From Arenibacter algicola (lineage in GTDB: Bacteria > Bacteroidota > Bacteroidia > Flavobacteriales > Flavobacteriaceae), in the NCBI RefSeq assembly GCF_018860365.1, contig NZ_JAHKPO010000003.1:434001-498000 (forward strand): DNA of 64,000 bases, read 5' to 3'. Both the position numbers and the translations under genes were made by a program. A model generated the notes under the pieces. That model was given only the letters and a program-made list of their open reading frames with translations, was not told where the DNA came from and searched no databases. Positions 44,799 through 53,907 of the stretch are shown here, piece by piece. How positions within the stretch are numbered: position 1 is the stretch's first letter; each line of letters starts with the position of its first letter.

Positions 44799-45977
44799 TT
44801 AAATTTTGTATTCTTTTAAAATTTGTCTGGCCAGGCTGCTTTTGTGCACCTCGTCTGCCCCATCGTAAATTCGGGCAGCCCGCTCATGCCTGTAATAAAA
44901 AGCCAGAATGGTATCGTCCGTCAGGCCCAAGGCACCATGGACTTGTATGGCCCGGTCCACCACTTTTTGTAGGACGTTGGCACAGTAAAATTTAATAATG
45001 GAAATTTCCTTTCGGGTTTTATAGGCTCCCTGTGTGTCAATTTTATGGGCAGCATCCTGGATCAACAATCGGGCGGCATTAATTTCGGCCCGGGATTCGG
45101 CAATCCAGTTTTGAACAGTCTGTTTATCGGCCAATGTTTTTCCATATGCCAATTCCCTGGATATGGCGCGTTGGCACATTAGGTCAAAAGAGCGTTCGCA
45201 TATACCCATCCAGCGCATGCAATGGTGTATACGCCCTGGTCCCAAACGTTTTTGGGCAATGGTGAATCCTTCGCCATCACCCCCAAGGACATTGGTCAAT
45301 GGTACTTTTACATTGTGGAATTTAATTTCTGAATGACTCTCCCAGCCATTTCCGGCATGGCCCATAACGGGAATGTTTCTAATAAATTCCATGCCTGTGG
45401 CATTGGTGGGGACAATAACTTGACTTGCTTTTTTATGCGCTTCCGCTGCTTCTGGATTGGTTACCAACATTACAATGGCAAAGGCCGCCCCATCAAATCC
45501 TGTTGTAAACCATTTATGACCGTTTATTACATAGTTGCCATCTTTTTTAAAGGCCATTGTACCCATATTTACGGGATTGGAGCCCGCAAAATCGGGTTCG
45601 GTCATCGCGAAACAGCTTCTAATATCTCCCGCTAGAAGAGGGTAGAGGTATGCCTCTTTTTGTTCCTTGGTTCCGAATTCGATCAATATTTCCATGTTGC
45701 CGGCATCAGGGGCCTGACAATTGAAACAATAATGTCCGTAGGGACTGGTCCCTAAGATTTCGCTGATTTCCCCGTGCTCGGTATTGGTTAGCCCTAAACC
45801 CCCGTATTCCTTTGGAACCTGCGGTAACCAAAGACCTTCGTCTTTTACTTTTTGACGTAGTTCATTGAGTTTTGGCAGTTTTTCATCCCAGCTGCAATTT
45901 AATATCCAGGGTTCCAAAGGAAAAAGATTCTCCTGAACAAATGCTCTTATCCTACTTTTTATATCATCGAAATTCAT
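44799..45977 (-). CDS. Acyl-CoA dehydrogenase, ACAD10/11-like
   Basis: 392 residues with the full ACAD fold: LWLPQVPKEYGGLGLTNTEHGEISEIL, CFAMTEPDFAGSNPVNMGTMAFKKDGNYVINGHKWFTTGFDGA (FAD-contact strand domain), IHHCMRWMGICERSFDLMCQRA and a C-terminal IYDGADEVHKSSLARQIL. The segment D-G-x-D-E-V-H, with Asp372 where classical enzymes have the catalytic Glu of YEGT, is typical of the ACAD10/11 subgroup. With the adjacent kinase it would remove the phosphorylated 4-hydroxyl group and feed the product into beta-oxidation. It lies upstream of the kinase in the operon. Confidence 0.92.
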   Translation of the reverse strand: MNFDDIKSRIRAFVQENLFPLEPWILNCSWDEKLPKLNELRQKVKDEGLWLPQVPKEYGGLGLTNTEHGEISEILGTSPYGHYCFNCQAPDAGNMEILIEFGTKEQKEAYLYPLLAGDIRSCFAMTEPDFAGSNPVNMGTMAFKKDGNYVINGHKWFTTGFDGAAFAIVMLVTNPEAAEAHKKASQVIVPTNATGMEFIRNIPVMGHAGNGWESHSEIKFHNVKVPLTNVLGGDGEGFTIAQKRLGPGRIHHCMRWMGICERSFDLMCQRAISRELAYGKTLADKQTVQNWIAESRAEINAARLLIQDAAHKIDTQGAYKTRKEISIIKFYCANVLQKVVDRAIQVHGALGLTDDTILAFYYRHERAARIYDGADEVHKSSLARQILKEYKI

Positions 45978-46064
45978 TTGTTTTGTTTTTTGGAAGTTCT
46001 GATCTTCATTTGTAATCGGCTAGGGATATCTTTTGAATTCGGCGGCACTACATTCAATAAAGTA

Positions 46065-47399
46065 TTATTTGCCTATAAATTTAGCGGGACGCTTTTCCAA
46101 AAAGGCATTGACACCTTCTGCAAAATCGCGACTACCAAACGTGGCAACTTGCTTTTCCGCTTCATAAGCAATGGTGTCGTATAGATCATGTCCCATGGCA
46201 TAGAACATATCTTCTTTGGTAACACCAAAAGCTAGGGTTGGGCGTTTGGCCAATTCATGTGCCCAGGCTTTGGCGGTTTTAAGCAAATCGGAGTCGTCCT
46301 GTACCAACTTATTGGTGAGTCCAAGACCCAAACATTCCTTAGCCATTATTTTTTTACCTTCCACGGCTATTTGTAATGCTTTGCTATATCCAACTTGTCT
46401 TGCCAAAAGCCAACTACCACCCCCGTCGGGGCCTAATCCAATATTAATAAAGGCGTACAACAAAGCACTGCTTTCGGACATTACCCTAAAATCGCAGGCA
46501 AGGGCCAGGGAAGCACCTACTCCGGCCGCAGTTCCGTTAATTGCCCCGATAATGGGTTTGCGAAGTGTAAAGAGAGTGCGCATCAATGGTTGGTAAGTGC
46601 TGGTAATATATGCCCTGCCTTCTTCGGGTGTAATTTGGCCAAAGACAGCCATATCCGCACCTGCACAAAAACCTTTTCCAGCCCCTGTAATAACCACTGC
46701 GCGAATGTCATCATCCTTGCGGATTTTGTTTATGGCAATGGTAATTCCGTTCACCACATCGTCGGTAACCGCATTGTATCTTGAAGGCCTGTTCAGGGTA
46801 ATAATTCCGATATCGCCTTCCTTTTCAAAAAGTACGCTCTCATTATTGTTGTTTTCAATTTTACTTGGGGTGTCTTTTTTAGGTGAGGAAGTTGTTTTCT
46901 TACTATTGGGATTTGAATAGGCTTGGGCTATAAATTCGGCAACACATGCGGGTTTTTCTTCCCCTTTTAGTTCAAATACAAGCTTCAATTTGTATTTGGC
47001 CCCGCCTTCAAATGGGCTGAATTCCATTAAAGACACTCTAGCCCTTAACAAGGCGCCTACCGGAGTGGCATTCATGAACCGCACTTTATCCAATCCATAG
47101 TTTACCCCCATTGCAATATCCTTTATCTTGAGAGTTTCAAAGCAGAATTTTGAGGCGAGGGACAGGACTAGAAATCCATGTGCCACCGTTTTTTTATAGG
47201 GTGAATGTTTGGCAGATTTTTCAGGGTCTATATGAATCCATTGGTTATCGTCCGTTGTTCTGGCAAAGGTGTCGATCATATCCTGGGTTATTGTCATCCA
47301 ATTGGATATCCCCAATTCCTTGCCCTGATAATGGGTCAAATCCGACAGCTGTGGAATTTCTGTGGAATACGCCTTGTTGATTAGTTTTTCTTCTGCCAT
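46065..47399 (-). CDS. MaoC-like hydratase / PaaG-like crotonase fusion protein
   Basis: 444 residues. Residues 14-160 are a MaoC hot-dog domain: the R-hydratase motif D-x4-H is Asp51...His56 (DDNQWIHIDP), with HSPYKKTVAHGFLVLSLASKF after it. A Ser/Lys/Asn-rich linker (162-188) joins it to a crotonase domain (189-444) with the oxyanion-hole segments GKGFCAGADM and NGTAAGVGASLALACDFRV. Its active-site loop IGLGPDGGGSWLLARQVG resembles PaaG-type isomerases, with Asp325 in the catalytic place. Two consecutive acyl-CoA steps in one chain are implied. I know of no common fusion of this order, so sequencing or assembly error should be excluded; the frame is clean. Confidence 0.9.
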   Translation of the reverse strand: MAEEKLINKAYSTEIPQLSDLTHYQGKELGISNWMTITQDMIDTFARTTDDNQWIHIDPEKSAKHSPYKKTVAHGFLVLSLASKFCFETLKIKDIAMGVNYGLDKVRFMNATPVGALLRARVSLMEFSPFEGGAKYKLKLVFELKGEEKPACVAEFIAQAYSNPNSKKTTSSPKKDTPSKIENNNNESVLFEKEGDIGIITLNRPSRYNAVTDDVVNGITIAINKIRKDDDIRAVVITGAGKGFCAGADMAVFGQITPEEGRAYITSTYQPLMRTLFTLRKPIIGAINGTAAGVGASLALACDFRVMSESSALLYAFINIGLGPDGGGSWLLARQVGYSKALQIAVEGKKIMAKECLGLGLTNKLVQDDSDLLKTAKAWAHELAKRPTLAFGVTKEDMFYAMGHDLYDTIAYEAEKQVATFGSRDFAEGVNAFLEKRPAKFIGK

Positions 47400-47454
47400 T
47401 CGGTTCGTTTTTTTTCTTTTAAATTGTTTGGTATGTTCTAGCTTCGTTCAAATA

Positions 47455-48243
47455 CTAATTAAATCCGCCAGCAATCATGTGCCCTCCATCAGCTGTAAAA
47501 ACCGATCCGGTACAATAGCTGGACGCATCGGAGGCCAAAAAACAGGCTAGGCCGGCCATTTCGTCCGGAACGGCCATTCTTCCCGCCGGTAAATGCCGGG
47601 TTACCTGGTCCAATATTTTTTCGTTCTGCCAGAGGGCCGAACTGAATTTGGTCTTGATAAGTCCAGGGCAGATGGCGTTGGAACGGATACCAAACTTGCC
47701 CCATTCCACGGCCTGTGATTTTGTCAACATAATTAAAGCCGCCTTACTAACACTGTACAGCCCCAATCCAACACTTGGTTTCATTCCTTCTACCGAGGCA
47801 ATATTAATAATACTTCCGCCTCCCCTTTTTTTCATAATGGGATAACATAGATTGGCCAAAAGGAAAGGGGCCTTGGTATTTATATCCATTATTTTGTCAA
47901 ATAAAGCGTTTTCCATGGTGTCCAAGGGTCCATAAAACGGATTGGTAGCGGCATTGTTCACTAGGATATCCAAACCTCCAAAAGCATTTACCGTTTCCTC
48001 TACCAATTTTTTTAATTGATTTTCATCACCAACATGGCAGGCTATCCCCAAGGCATCGTATCCATTCGCTTTTAAATTGTTTGCAACTTGGTCAACTGCT
48101 TCTTGGCTACGGGAACTAATGACTACCTTGGCGCCGTATTCGGCAAGACCTCTTGCAATAGATTCTCCTATGCCTTTACTGGCACCAGTGACAATGGCCA
48201 CTTTGTTCTTTAAATCGAATTTTTGTTTTATCCTTGTTTGCAT
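47455..48243 (-). CDS. SDR-family oxidoreductase (DHRS4/FabG-like)
   Basis: 262 residues. Cofactor loop TGASKGIGESIARGLAEYGAKVVISSRS, NNAA at 91-94, catalytic Ser in NIASVEG and Tyr/Lys in LYSVSKAALIML. ICPGLIKTKFSSALWQNE and a C-terminal TADGGHMIAGGFN follow. NADP preference is suggested by SSRS after the second strand. The position between the MaoC-crotonase fusion and the second SDR suggests a 3-hydroxyacyl-CoA or 3-ketoacyl-CoA interconverting step, as with LvaD-like enzymes. Confidence 0.92.
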   Translation of the reverse strand: MQTRIKQKFDLKNKVAIVTGASKGIGESIARGLAEYGAKVVISSRSQEAVDQVANNLKANGYDALGIACHVGDENQLKKLVEETVNAFGGLDILVNNAATNPFYGPLDTMENALFDKIMDINTKAPFLLANLCYPIMKKRGGGSIINIASVEGMKPSVGLGLYSVSKAALIMLTKSQAVEWGKFGIRSNAICPGLIKTKFSSALWQNEKILDQVTRHLPAGRMAVPDEMAGLACFLASDASSYCTGSVFTADGGHMIAGGFN

Positions 48244-48302
48244 CCCGCTTATTTTATTAGAGTTATAGGTTCTAAATATTTCTTATGGGTATGAGGCTCA
48301 AA

Positions 48303-49046
48303 TTAAACCGGCATAGCACCTCCATTGGCATGCAAGGTGTGGCCACTTATAAATCCGGCTTCCTTGGAAGCCAGAAATAAATAGGCGTGTCCCATATCTT
48401 CCGGTGTGCCAATCCGGCCTACGGGAATCATCGAAATCCCTGCTTGGATAACATCCTCAGGCATTGAATCTGTCATTTCAGTTTTAATAAATCCCGGGGC
48501 AACAGCATTTACGGTAATATTGTATTTGCCAACTTCCCTGCAAAGGGAATGTGTAAAGCCTACTATAGCAGCTTTACTGGCGCTATAGTTGGTCTGCCCA
48601 AAGGCGCCTTGGAAGGCATTCACGGAAGAAGCGGAAATAATCCTGCCGTAATTGGCCATTTTCATATGTGGCACAATTGCCTTGGCGGTTATGTAAAGGG
48701 AGTCTAAATTTACCCGCATAACTTGGTCCCATTCCTCGCGACTCATTTTTAGGATAGATCGGTCACGAATTATTCCGGCGTTGTTAATGAGTACATCTAT
48801 CTTTCCATATTCGGAGATGACCTTTGCAACAGCCTTGTCAACAGAATCTTGGCTGGAAACATCCACATTCTGGTAAAATATTCTGCCGCCATCCTTGGCA
48901 ATTTTGTCCGCAGTTTTCTGGCCTTCTTCCAAAACATCCCATAGGGCTACAGTGGCGCCTTCATTGCAGAATACTTTACAGATTCCTTCACCTATACCTC
49001 TTGCTCCGCCGGTAATGATTACAACCTGACCCTCTAGTTTTTTCAT
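48303..49046 (-). CDS. SDR-family 3-oxoacyl-reductase-like protein (FabG/PhaB type)
   Basis: 247 residues. TGGARGIGEGICKVFCNEGATVALWDV (glycine motif, then Asp, suggesting NAD), NNAGIIRDRSILKMSREEWDQVMRVNLDSLY, ISASSVNAFQGAFGQTNYSASKAAIVGFT with Ser-Tyr-Lys, and VNAVAPGFIKTEMTDSMPEDV match FabG-like reductases. It is the first gene of the acyl-CoA operon (48303-43711, gaps 5-90 bp) and probably acts on 3-hydroxyacyl-CoA. Confidence 0.92.
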   Translation of the reverse strand: MKKLEGQVVIITGGARGIGEGICKVFCNEGATVALWDVLEEGQKTADKIAKDGGRIFYQNVDVSSQDSVDKAVAKVISEYGKIDVLINNAGIIRDRSILKMSREEWDQVMRVNLDSLYITAKAIVPHMKMANYGRIISASSVNAFQGAFGQTNYSASKAAIVGFTHSLCREVGKYNITVNAVAPGFIKTEMTDSMPEDVIQAGISMIPVGRIGTPEDMGHAYLFLASKEAGFISGHTLHANGGAMPV

Positions 49047-49224
49047 TTTTTTTTAATTATTTAACTGGTTTTAATTCAGTAATTTAAAAAACTTTGAAGA
49101 CAAACTCTAATGAAGTAACAAGTATTATTGGCAGAGGACAACTGTGGTAAGCCCTTATGGCAATCTGGGTAATTAAAAGTTTGAAATAATTTTTAGTTGG
49201 CCAAAAGCAACTATAGAATGAAAA

Positions 49225-49258
49225 TACCCTAGAAATCAAGGAAATTGATACTAGGGTA
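49225..49258 (-). terminator. Intrinsic terminator of the beta-barrel gene
   Basis: 8-bp perfect stem TACCCTAG / CTAGGGTA; in minus reading it is followed by TATTTTCATTC. It lies 41 bp after the stop codon at 49300. Confidence 0.5.
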
Positions 49259-49299
49259 ATTGGTGTTTATATTTTTAATCATTTCAAAACTGATACCTA

Positions 49300-49770
49300 T
49301 TAAAACTGATACCTAACACCTAATGCAATATCCAGATCCAGGTCATCGGAATAGTTATCATTGAAACCCAACTCGGGACGTATGTCCAAGGATAACAGAA
49401 GGGGGAAATCAAAATTACATTCTATACCTATATCTCCGGCAACTAAAGCAAAGGTACCATCTCCTCCCGGGGAATCGAAGGAGCCTAATCCTGCCCCTGC
49501 ACCTACATACCAGTTAAATAGTCCTTCTATTGGCATCACCCATTGATATAGTCCAACCAACTTAAAGGCATCAACATTTTTGGAATCGCGCCAACCTAGG
49601 TCAAATTCAAGCCTATTGTTATCCGATACCGCTCTTTGATAGGATACTTCCCCTCCAAATCCGTCATTGTCCCCAAGCCTTAGACCAATGGCGTTTTTGG
49701 AAATTGCTTGGGCATTGGCCGCCGCTATTGTCATTGTTATAACTGTTAAAGTACTCAGTATTTTTTTCAT
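49300..49770 (-). CDS. Small outer-membrane beta-barrel protein
   Basis: 156 residues with a signal peptide ending near NAQA (about residue 22). Mature strands read NAIGLRLGDNDGFGGEVSYQRAVSDNNRLEFDLGWRDS, FNWYVGAGAGLGSF, LVAGDIGIECNFDFPLLLSLDIRPELGF and LDIALGVRYQF, ending in Phe, as is typical for outer-membrane barrels of the OmpA/OmpW type. No peptidoglycan-binding domain. Function unknown. Monocistronic with its own terminator. Confidence 0.82.
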   Translation of the reverse strand: MKKILSTLTVITMTIAAANAQAISKNAIGLRLGDNDGFGGEVSYQRAVSDNNRLEFDLGWRDSKNVDAFKLVGLYQWVMPIEGLFNWYVGAGAGLGSFDSPGGDGTFALVAGDIGIECNFDFPLLLSLDIRPELGFNDNYSDDLDLDIALGVRYQF

Positions 49771-49966
49771 GATTATGATTGTTTTATTTTTTACAAGAAT
49801 AGATATTCTTTGGTTTCCCCATTGTCCCCATCAAAGCAAATTATAACTCCATTGGTACCCATAGGGATGAACTTTTGAAAAAGTCAATATTTAATTTTGT
49901 AGGGGCATTAATCAAAATTGTTTGCTCGTACTTTGTGGATAGTAGTTTTCAATCTTTAAACTGATT

Positions 49967-51538
49967 ATGGCCGACCGCAAACCGAAAAATAGAATATTTT
50001 GGATCATCGCTATTGCAATAGCCCTGATGCTACTTTTATTAGCCGTCCTGCAATTTAAGGCCAGAAGTTATATTGAAAATTTCTTGAGCCAAAAAATACC
50101 TGACCACATACATTTGACCTATAGCCAAATTCATGTAAACCTGATAAGTGGCTCCGTGGGATTAACAGACGTTGGGTTGGATTTTTTGGATGAGGACTCC
50201 AATCGTAGAAAAGCGGGGATGAGGTTGGATGCTATTGATATAAAGGGTGTAGGTTATTATCAGGCCTTATTTGGTAACACAATAAGTGTTAGAGAAATTC
50301 AATTGTTAAGGCCAAAGGGGGAATATTATCAAGGGGGGCATCAAGTTGAAAAAGATGGGATTTCGGCCTCTGACAGTGCCAAGGAAAGAACGTTGTCCAT
50401 AGCCCAATTGTCCGTTGTAGATGGCGAATTCAGGATATTTGGAAAGGATCCGGACACTTTGGTTTTTTCGATGGAAAACTTGAATTTGTCCCTTGAGAAT
50501 CTAAAAATGGACAAGGAAATTGTAGAACGTATAATTCCATTTGCCTATGGCGATTACGATTTGAGTACCGGAATGGTTTATGCGGATCTTGGACCATTTG
50601 AAGCGCTAACCCTAAGCGGTACAACTATCACGAACAAAGAATTACAACTTAGTAATTTATCCTTGAAGTCCAAGTATAACAAGATAACTCTTTCCAGAAA
50701 ATTGGACAAAGAGCATGATTACATTGATTTGGAAATACCCGAAGTTGTTATGACTAATATGGATTTTGGATTTAATGCTGAACGATTTTTCCTAAACACC
50801 AAATCGGTTGTTCTCCAATACCCAAAAATGGAAATCTATCGCGATAAGCTTGTTCAGGACGATTATGAACAAAAAAAACTATACAGCCGAATGTTACGCG
50901 AGTTGCCCATAGATTTAAATGTTTCAGAGATTAAAGTCAACGACGGATATATTTCGTATTCGGAATTGGTGAAAAGTGGGACAGTTCCGGGAGAGATTGT
51001 ATTTGCCGATCTTGGCGCTACAATAAGCAATGTTTCCAATACCCAGGAAAGCGGCGAAAAGACCGAGATTAAGGCTGTGGCCCAACTTATGGGGGAAGCC
51101 CCAATTGAGCTGACATGGAATTTTGATGTCCACAAGGAGAACGATGCATTTTTCGTATCTGGTGTTGTCACTAATTTTAAGTCCAAAAGCATTAATCAAT
51201 TCCTGAGATCCAATCTACGCACGGAGGCCGAAGGTGATGTGCAAGAGCTTTATTTTACTGTTAGTGGTGATGCAATTAGTTCTACTGGGGATATGAAAAT
51301 GAACTATGAGGATTTTCGTTTTACAGTGCTTAAAAAGGATAGGATGGGTGTAAATAAACTATTGACCTTTGTTGGCAATATTTTCACCAATGATGGCTCC
51401 AAAACGGACGAATCGGGCTACAGATATGGGGAAATATATTCAGAGAGGGATAATACCAAATCATTCTTTAATTATTTATGGCTCAATGTAATGGACGGCA
51501 TTGTCAATACACTTACCGGTGATGGCAAAAAGGAATAA
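49967..51538 (+). CDS. AsmA/DUF748-like membrane-anchored periplasmic protein
   Basis: 523 residues with one N-terminal membrane helix (residues about 10-30, FWIIAIAIALMLLLLAVLQF) and a long beta-rich periplasmic part with repeating 'ISVREIQLLRPKGEYYQ' and 'SIAQLSVVDGEFRIF'-type segments, as in AsmA/TamB/DUF748 proteins that form lipid-transport grooves. The C-terminal MKMNYEDFRFTVLKKDRMGVNKLLTFVGNIFTNDG is the conserved DUF748-type end. A role in envelope lipid homeostasis is inferred from the fold. Confidence 0.75.
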   Translation: MADRKPKNRIFWIIAIAIALMLLLLAVLQFKARSYIENFLSQKIPDHIHLTYSQIHVNLISGSVGLTDVGLDFLDEDSNRRKAGMRLDAIDIKGVGYYQALFGNTISVREIQLLRPKGEYYQGGHQVEKDGISASDSAKERTLSIAQLSVVDGEFRIFGKDPDTLVFSMENLNLSLENLKMDKEIVERIIPFAYGDYDLSTGMVYADLGPFEALTLSGTTITNKELQLSNLSLKSKYNKITLSRKLDKEHDYIDLEIPEVVMTNMDFGFNAERFFLNTKSVVLQYPKMEIYRDKLVQDDYEQKKLYSRMLRELPIDLNVSEIKVNDGYISYSELVKSGTVPGEIVFADLGATISNVSNTQESGEKTEIKAVAQLMGEAPIELTWNFDVHKENDAFFVSGVVTNFKSKSINQFLRSNLRTEAEGDVQELYFTVSGDAISSTGDMKMNYEDFRFTVLKKDRMGVNKLLTFVGNIFTNDGSKTDESGYRYGEIYSERDNTKSFFNYLWLNVMDGIVNTLTGDGKKE

Positions 51539-51917
51539 TTTTTTACCAGGATCAGATCAAGCTAAAAATAGGATGGGATATTCTGATTTAGGGGTTACTT
51601 TTTTGGCGCTGTATAGAATAGGGATATCCTTTTAAAGGACCAATCAAAATTGGCATTCATATAATCCGGGCAGAATACTTAAAAAGAGCTAAGCTTCTCC
51701 TAAACAAATATACACTTACATTGCTATACCTAAGGTAGGTTTAGCATCATTCAAAAAGTCTCACAACGGCTGTTTTTTAGTTTGTAAATAGCTGCTTAAA
51801 TGCATCTCTTTGAATCTTACTCAAATAGAGCAAAGCAAAAAATCGTTTGGATCAATGTTTCCGTACAAAGTGCCTTAACTTGTTGTTATTAACAAAAAAT
51901 AAAATCATTAATATATT
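51539..51917. other. Non-coding gap upstream of dps
   Basis: No gene, repeat or strong hairpin was found. The last 100 bp probably contain the dps promoter, but no exact TAnnTTTG box is visible. Confidence 0.4.
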
Positions 51918-52406
51918 ATGGAAACAACACAAGCAACTATCGGAATCAAAAAAGACAATAGAAAAGCCGTAGTGGCCATGCTGGGCAAACTTTTGGCGGA
52001 CGAGTATTTGCTGTACACCAAATTGAGAAATGCGCATTGGAATGTAGAGGGAATCGATTTCCATACCAAACACGTTTTTTTTGAGGAAGAATACAATAAG
52101 ATAGAGAAAATTGTAGATGAGGTTGCCGAGAGAATACGTATGCTAGGTTTTTATTCTCCGGGGACTTTGAACGAATTTTTAGAACTATCACATTTGAAGG
52201 ATGAAAGTCCAAAAAAGAACGATAGCTCCAGTTTTATGGAAGTTTTATTGGAAGACCACGAAACAATTATCAAGTTTATTAGAAAAAGTATCAGTGAAAA
52301 TGCAGAGGAGCACAATGACGAAGGTACGGCCGATTTCATAACAGGAATTATGCAATTGCATGAGCAGATGTCCTGGATGCTACGGGCTTCCTTAAAAACC
52401 TTTTAA
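51918..52406 (+). CDS. dps: Dps-family DNA-protection ferritin
   Basis: 162 residues. The inter-subunit ferroxidase residues keep exact Dps spacing: His40 (RNAHWNV), His52 (FHTKHVFFEE), Asp67 and Glu71 (IVDEVAERI). Dps dodecamers oxidise ferrous iron with hydrogen peroxide and bind DNA in starvation. The N-terminus has only a few basic residues (KKDNRK), so DNA binding may be weak. It opens a stretch of stress genes and is followed by a strong terminator. Confidence 0.95.
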   Translation: METTQATIGIKKDNRKAVVAMLGKLLADEYLLYTKLRNAHWNVEGIDFHTKHVFFEEEYNKIEKIVDEVAERIRMLGFYSPGTLNEFLELSHLKDESPKKNDSSSFMEVLLEDHETIIKFIRKSISENAEEHNDEGTADFITGIMQLHEQMSWMLRASLKTF

Positions 52407-52436
52407 TAAGCAATAGGACTTAGAAAGTTATTAGAC

Positions 52437-52467
52437 AACGGCAGGAAAAACTCCTGCCGTTTTTTTA
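52437..52467 (+). terminator. Intrinsic terminator of dps
   Basis: Stem AACGGCAGGA / TCCTGCCGTT with a 5-nt loop and T7 following, 31 bp after the dps stop. Confidence 0.9.
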
Positions 52468-52590
52468 TGAAGTAAGAGATTTTAAGGCCGGTCTGCAGCA
52501 TCCAGTAATTGGTATTTAGTATTCCTTGAAGGAGGGGTGAATGGGACATAGATGGGCCAATAGGGATGTAGGTCTATTGATCAAGCCTTT

Positions 52591-52621
52591 AAAAACAAAA
52601 AAACCAGTCTAAAGACTGGTT
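52591..52621 (-). terminator. Intrinsic terminator of the AraC gene
   Basis: Perfect 9-bp stem AACCAGTCT / AGACTGGTT with a 2-nt loop (probably opening to 4); in minus reading it runs into TTTTTTTGTTTTT. It lies 24 bp after the stop codon at 52645. Confidence 0.88.
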
Positions 52622-52644
52622 GTGTAAATAATCTCAACTATATA

Positions 52645-53676
52645 TTAGGCTGTAACAGCTACCAAATTTTGATGGTCCTGATAATGTTTAGGACTACAGT
52701 TGTATTTTTCCTTGAATATTTTGGAAAAATAGCTTCTGCTAGTTAGGCCTACACTATACACTATTTCCGAAATGTTGAGGTCGGTAGTCTTAATAAGGTG
52801 TTCTGCGGTCTCTACCCTAACGTTCCTAATGTAATCTGTGACCGTTCTGTCGAACAACAGTTTAAAACCTTCCTGTAATTTCGCCGGTGAAAGACCCGAT
52901 TTCTTGCTTAGGTATTTTAGGCTGTATTGAATTTCCGGATAATTTTTGATGAAGTTGGATAACTCTTTTATATCATCCATTTCATCTTTGGTCAAGGATC
53001 CGAAATTGTTTTTTGCATTTTTTCTATCTTCCTTATGTTGTTGAATTTCCATGGCCAAAATAACATGTACAATACCTTTTATCAAAAGATTTCTAACCAA
53101 TCCCTTTTGGGTAATAGCACCCAACTGTTGTATTTTTTCGGCAATCTTTAGGTTGTATGAACCGATATAGGCAAAAATGTTCTGTCCTAGTTTTGGCAAA
53201 AATGTTTTTAGTAACTGATTTCTTAGAAGGTCGGTATTTTCATCATCTTGATCAAGTTCATGTGTATCCACCATTATATTGGATAGTTTTACAACTTCAT
53301 TTTTCCTAAAGAACAAGGTGGTATCCTGACTGGGGTCACAGGAAAATATTCCTGTTTGGAATTGGTTAAGGAGTCTTTTTTCTCCTTTGATTCCGAAACT
53401 GTGACTGATTTTTCCTTTGGCACAATACATAAAGTGAATGGGGTTGGTAATCGGCATATTATTGATGAGAAGCATATCTTCCTTGAAGACAATGTCGTAT
53501 TCCATAAAAGATATATTATTCTTAAAGGAAACCCCGCTAATGACACCGCTTACCAAATTATTGTGCAGTTCTAGGTTATACTCCTGTGGTCGAATTTTTA
53601 ATTTTCCGCCCAAGTCTTGCTGTAACTGATTAAATATGTTGGCTATATTGTTCGTTTTAAGATATACAATTTTCAT
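52645..53676 (-). CDS. AraC-family transcriptional regulator
   Basis: 343 residues from ATG 53676 (MKIVYLKTNNIANIFNQLQQDL). The N-terminal 220 residues are a beta-rich sensor region without a recognised ligand domain. The C-terminal AraC pair of helix-turn-helices is clear: YSLKYLSKKSGLSPAKLQEGFKLLFDRTVTDYIRNVRVETAEHLI and LNISEIVYSVGLTSRSYFSKIFKEKYNCSPKHYQ. Small stress-type genes follow upstream on the same strand. The effector is unknown. Confidence 0.9.
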   Translation of the reverse strand: MKIVYLKTNNIANIFNQLQQDLGGKLKIRPQEYNLELHNNLVSGVISGVSFKNNISFMEYDIVFKEDMLLINNMPITNPIHFMYCAKGKISHSFGIKGEKRLLNQFQTGIFSCDPSQDTTLFFRKNEVVKLSNIMVDTHELDQDDENTDLLRNQLLKTFLPKLGQNIFAYIGSYNLKIAEKIQQLGAITQKGLVRNLLIKGIVHVILAMEIQQHKEDRKNAKNNFGSLTKDEMDDIKELSNFIKNYPEIQYSLKYLSKKSGLSPAKLQEGFKLLFDRTVTDYIRNVRVETAEHLIKTTDLNISEIVYSVGLTSRSYFSKIFKEKYNCSPKHYQDHQNLVAVTA

Positions 53677-53701
53677 GTTTCCGTATTTTAGAATTAGTAC
53701 T

Positions 53702-53863
53702 TCATTTATCTCTAATAACCCTGGTAATAAATAATACCACGGCAAGTAGTAGGAATAGATGTATTATTATGCCGACGTTGAATATAAAAAAGCCAATAGC
53801 CCATAGAAAGAGCATTATTATTGCTGCGATAATCAACATTTTTGGCATTTTCCTTTTTATCAT
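53702..53863 (-). CDS. lmo0937-like (DUF5670) small membrane protein
   Basis: 53 residues from ATG 53863: MIKRKMPKMLIIAAIIMLFLWAIGFFIFNVGIIIHLFLLLAVVLFITRVIRDK. Two hydrophobic helices with the turn WAIGFFIFNVGIIIHLFLLLAVV and the basic R-V-I-R end match the lmo0937/DUF5670 family of about 50 residues, common in stress-response neighbourhoods. The ATG at 53848 is an alternative. It lies 25 bp before the AraC start. Confidence 0.8.
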   Translation of the reverse strand: MIKRKMPKMLIIAAIIMLFLWAIGFFIFNVGIIIHLFLLLAVVLFITRVIRDK

Positions 53864-53907
53864 AATCAAAAGGCCACTTGGCCTTCGCAATTAATTAAGT
53901 CTTGGAC

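Noticed and set aside
46216-46920. Antisense frames of 126 and 107 codons opposite the MaoC-crotonase gene
   Set aside because: Low-complexity Pro/Ser/Ala-rich text mirrored from the sense gene; no start context or family match.
51852-52339. Several antisense frames opposite dps
   Set aside because: Dps has a complete active-site residue set and a terminator in the plus direction, so the minus frames are not genes.
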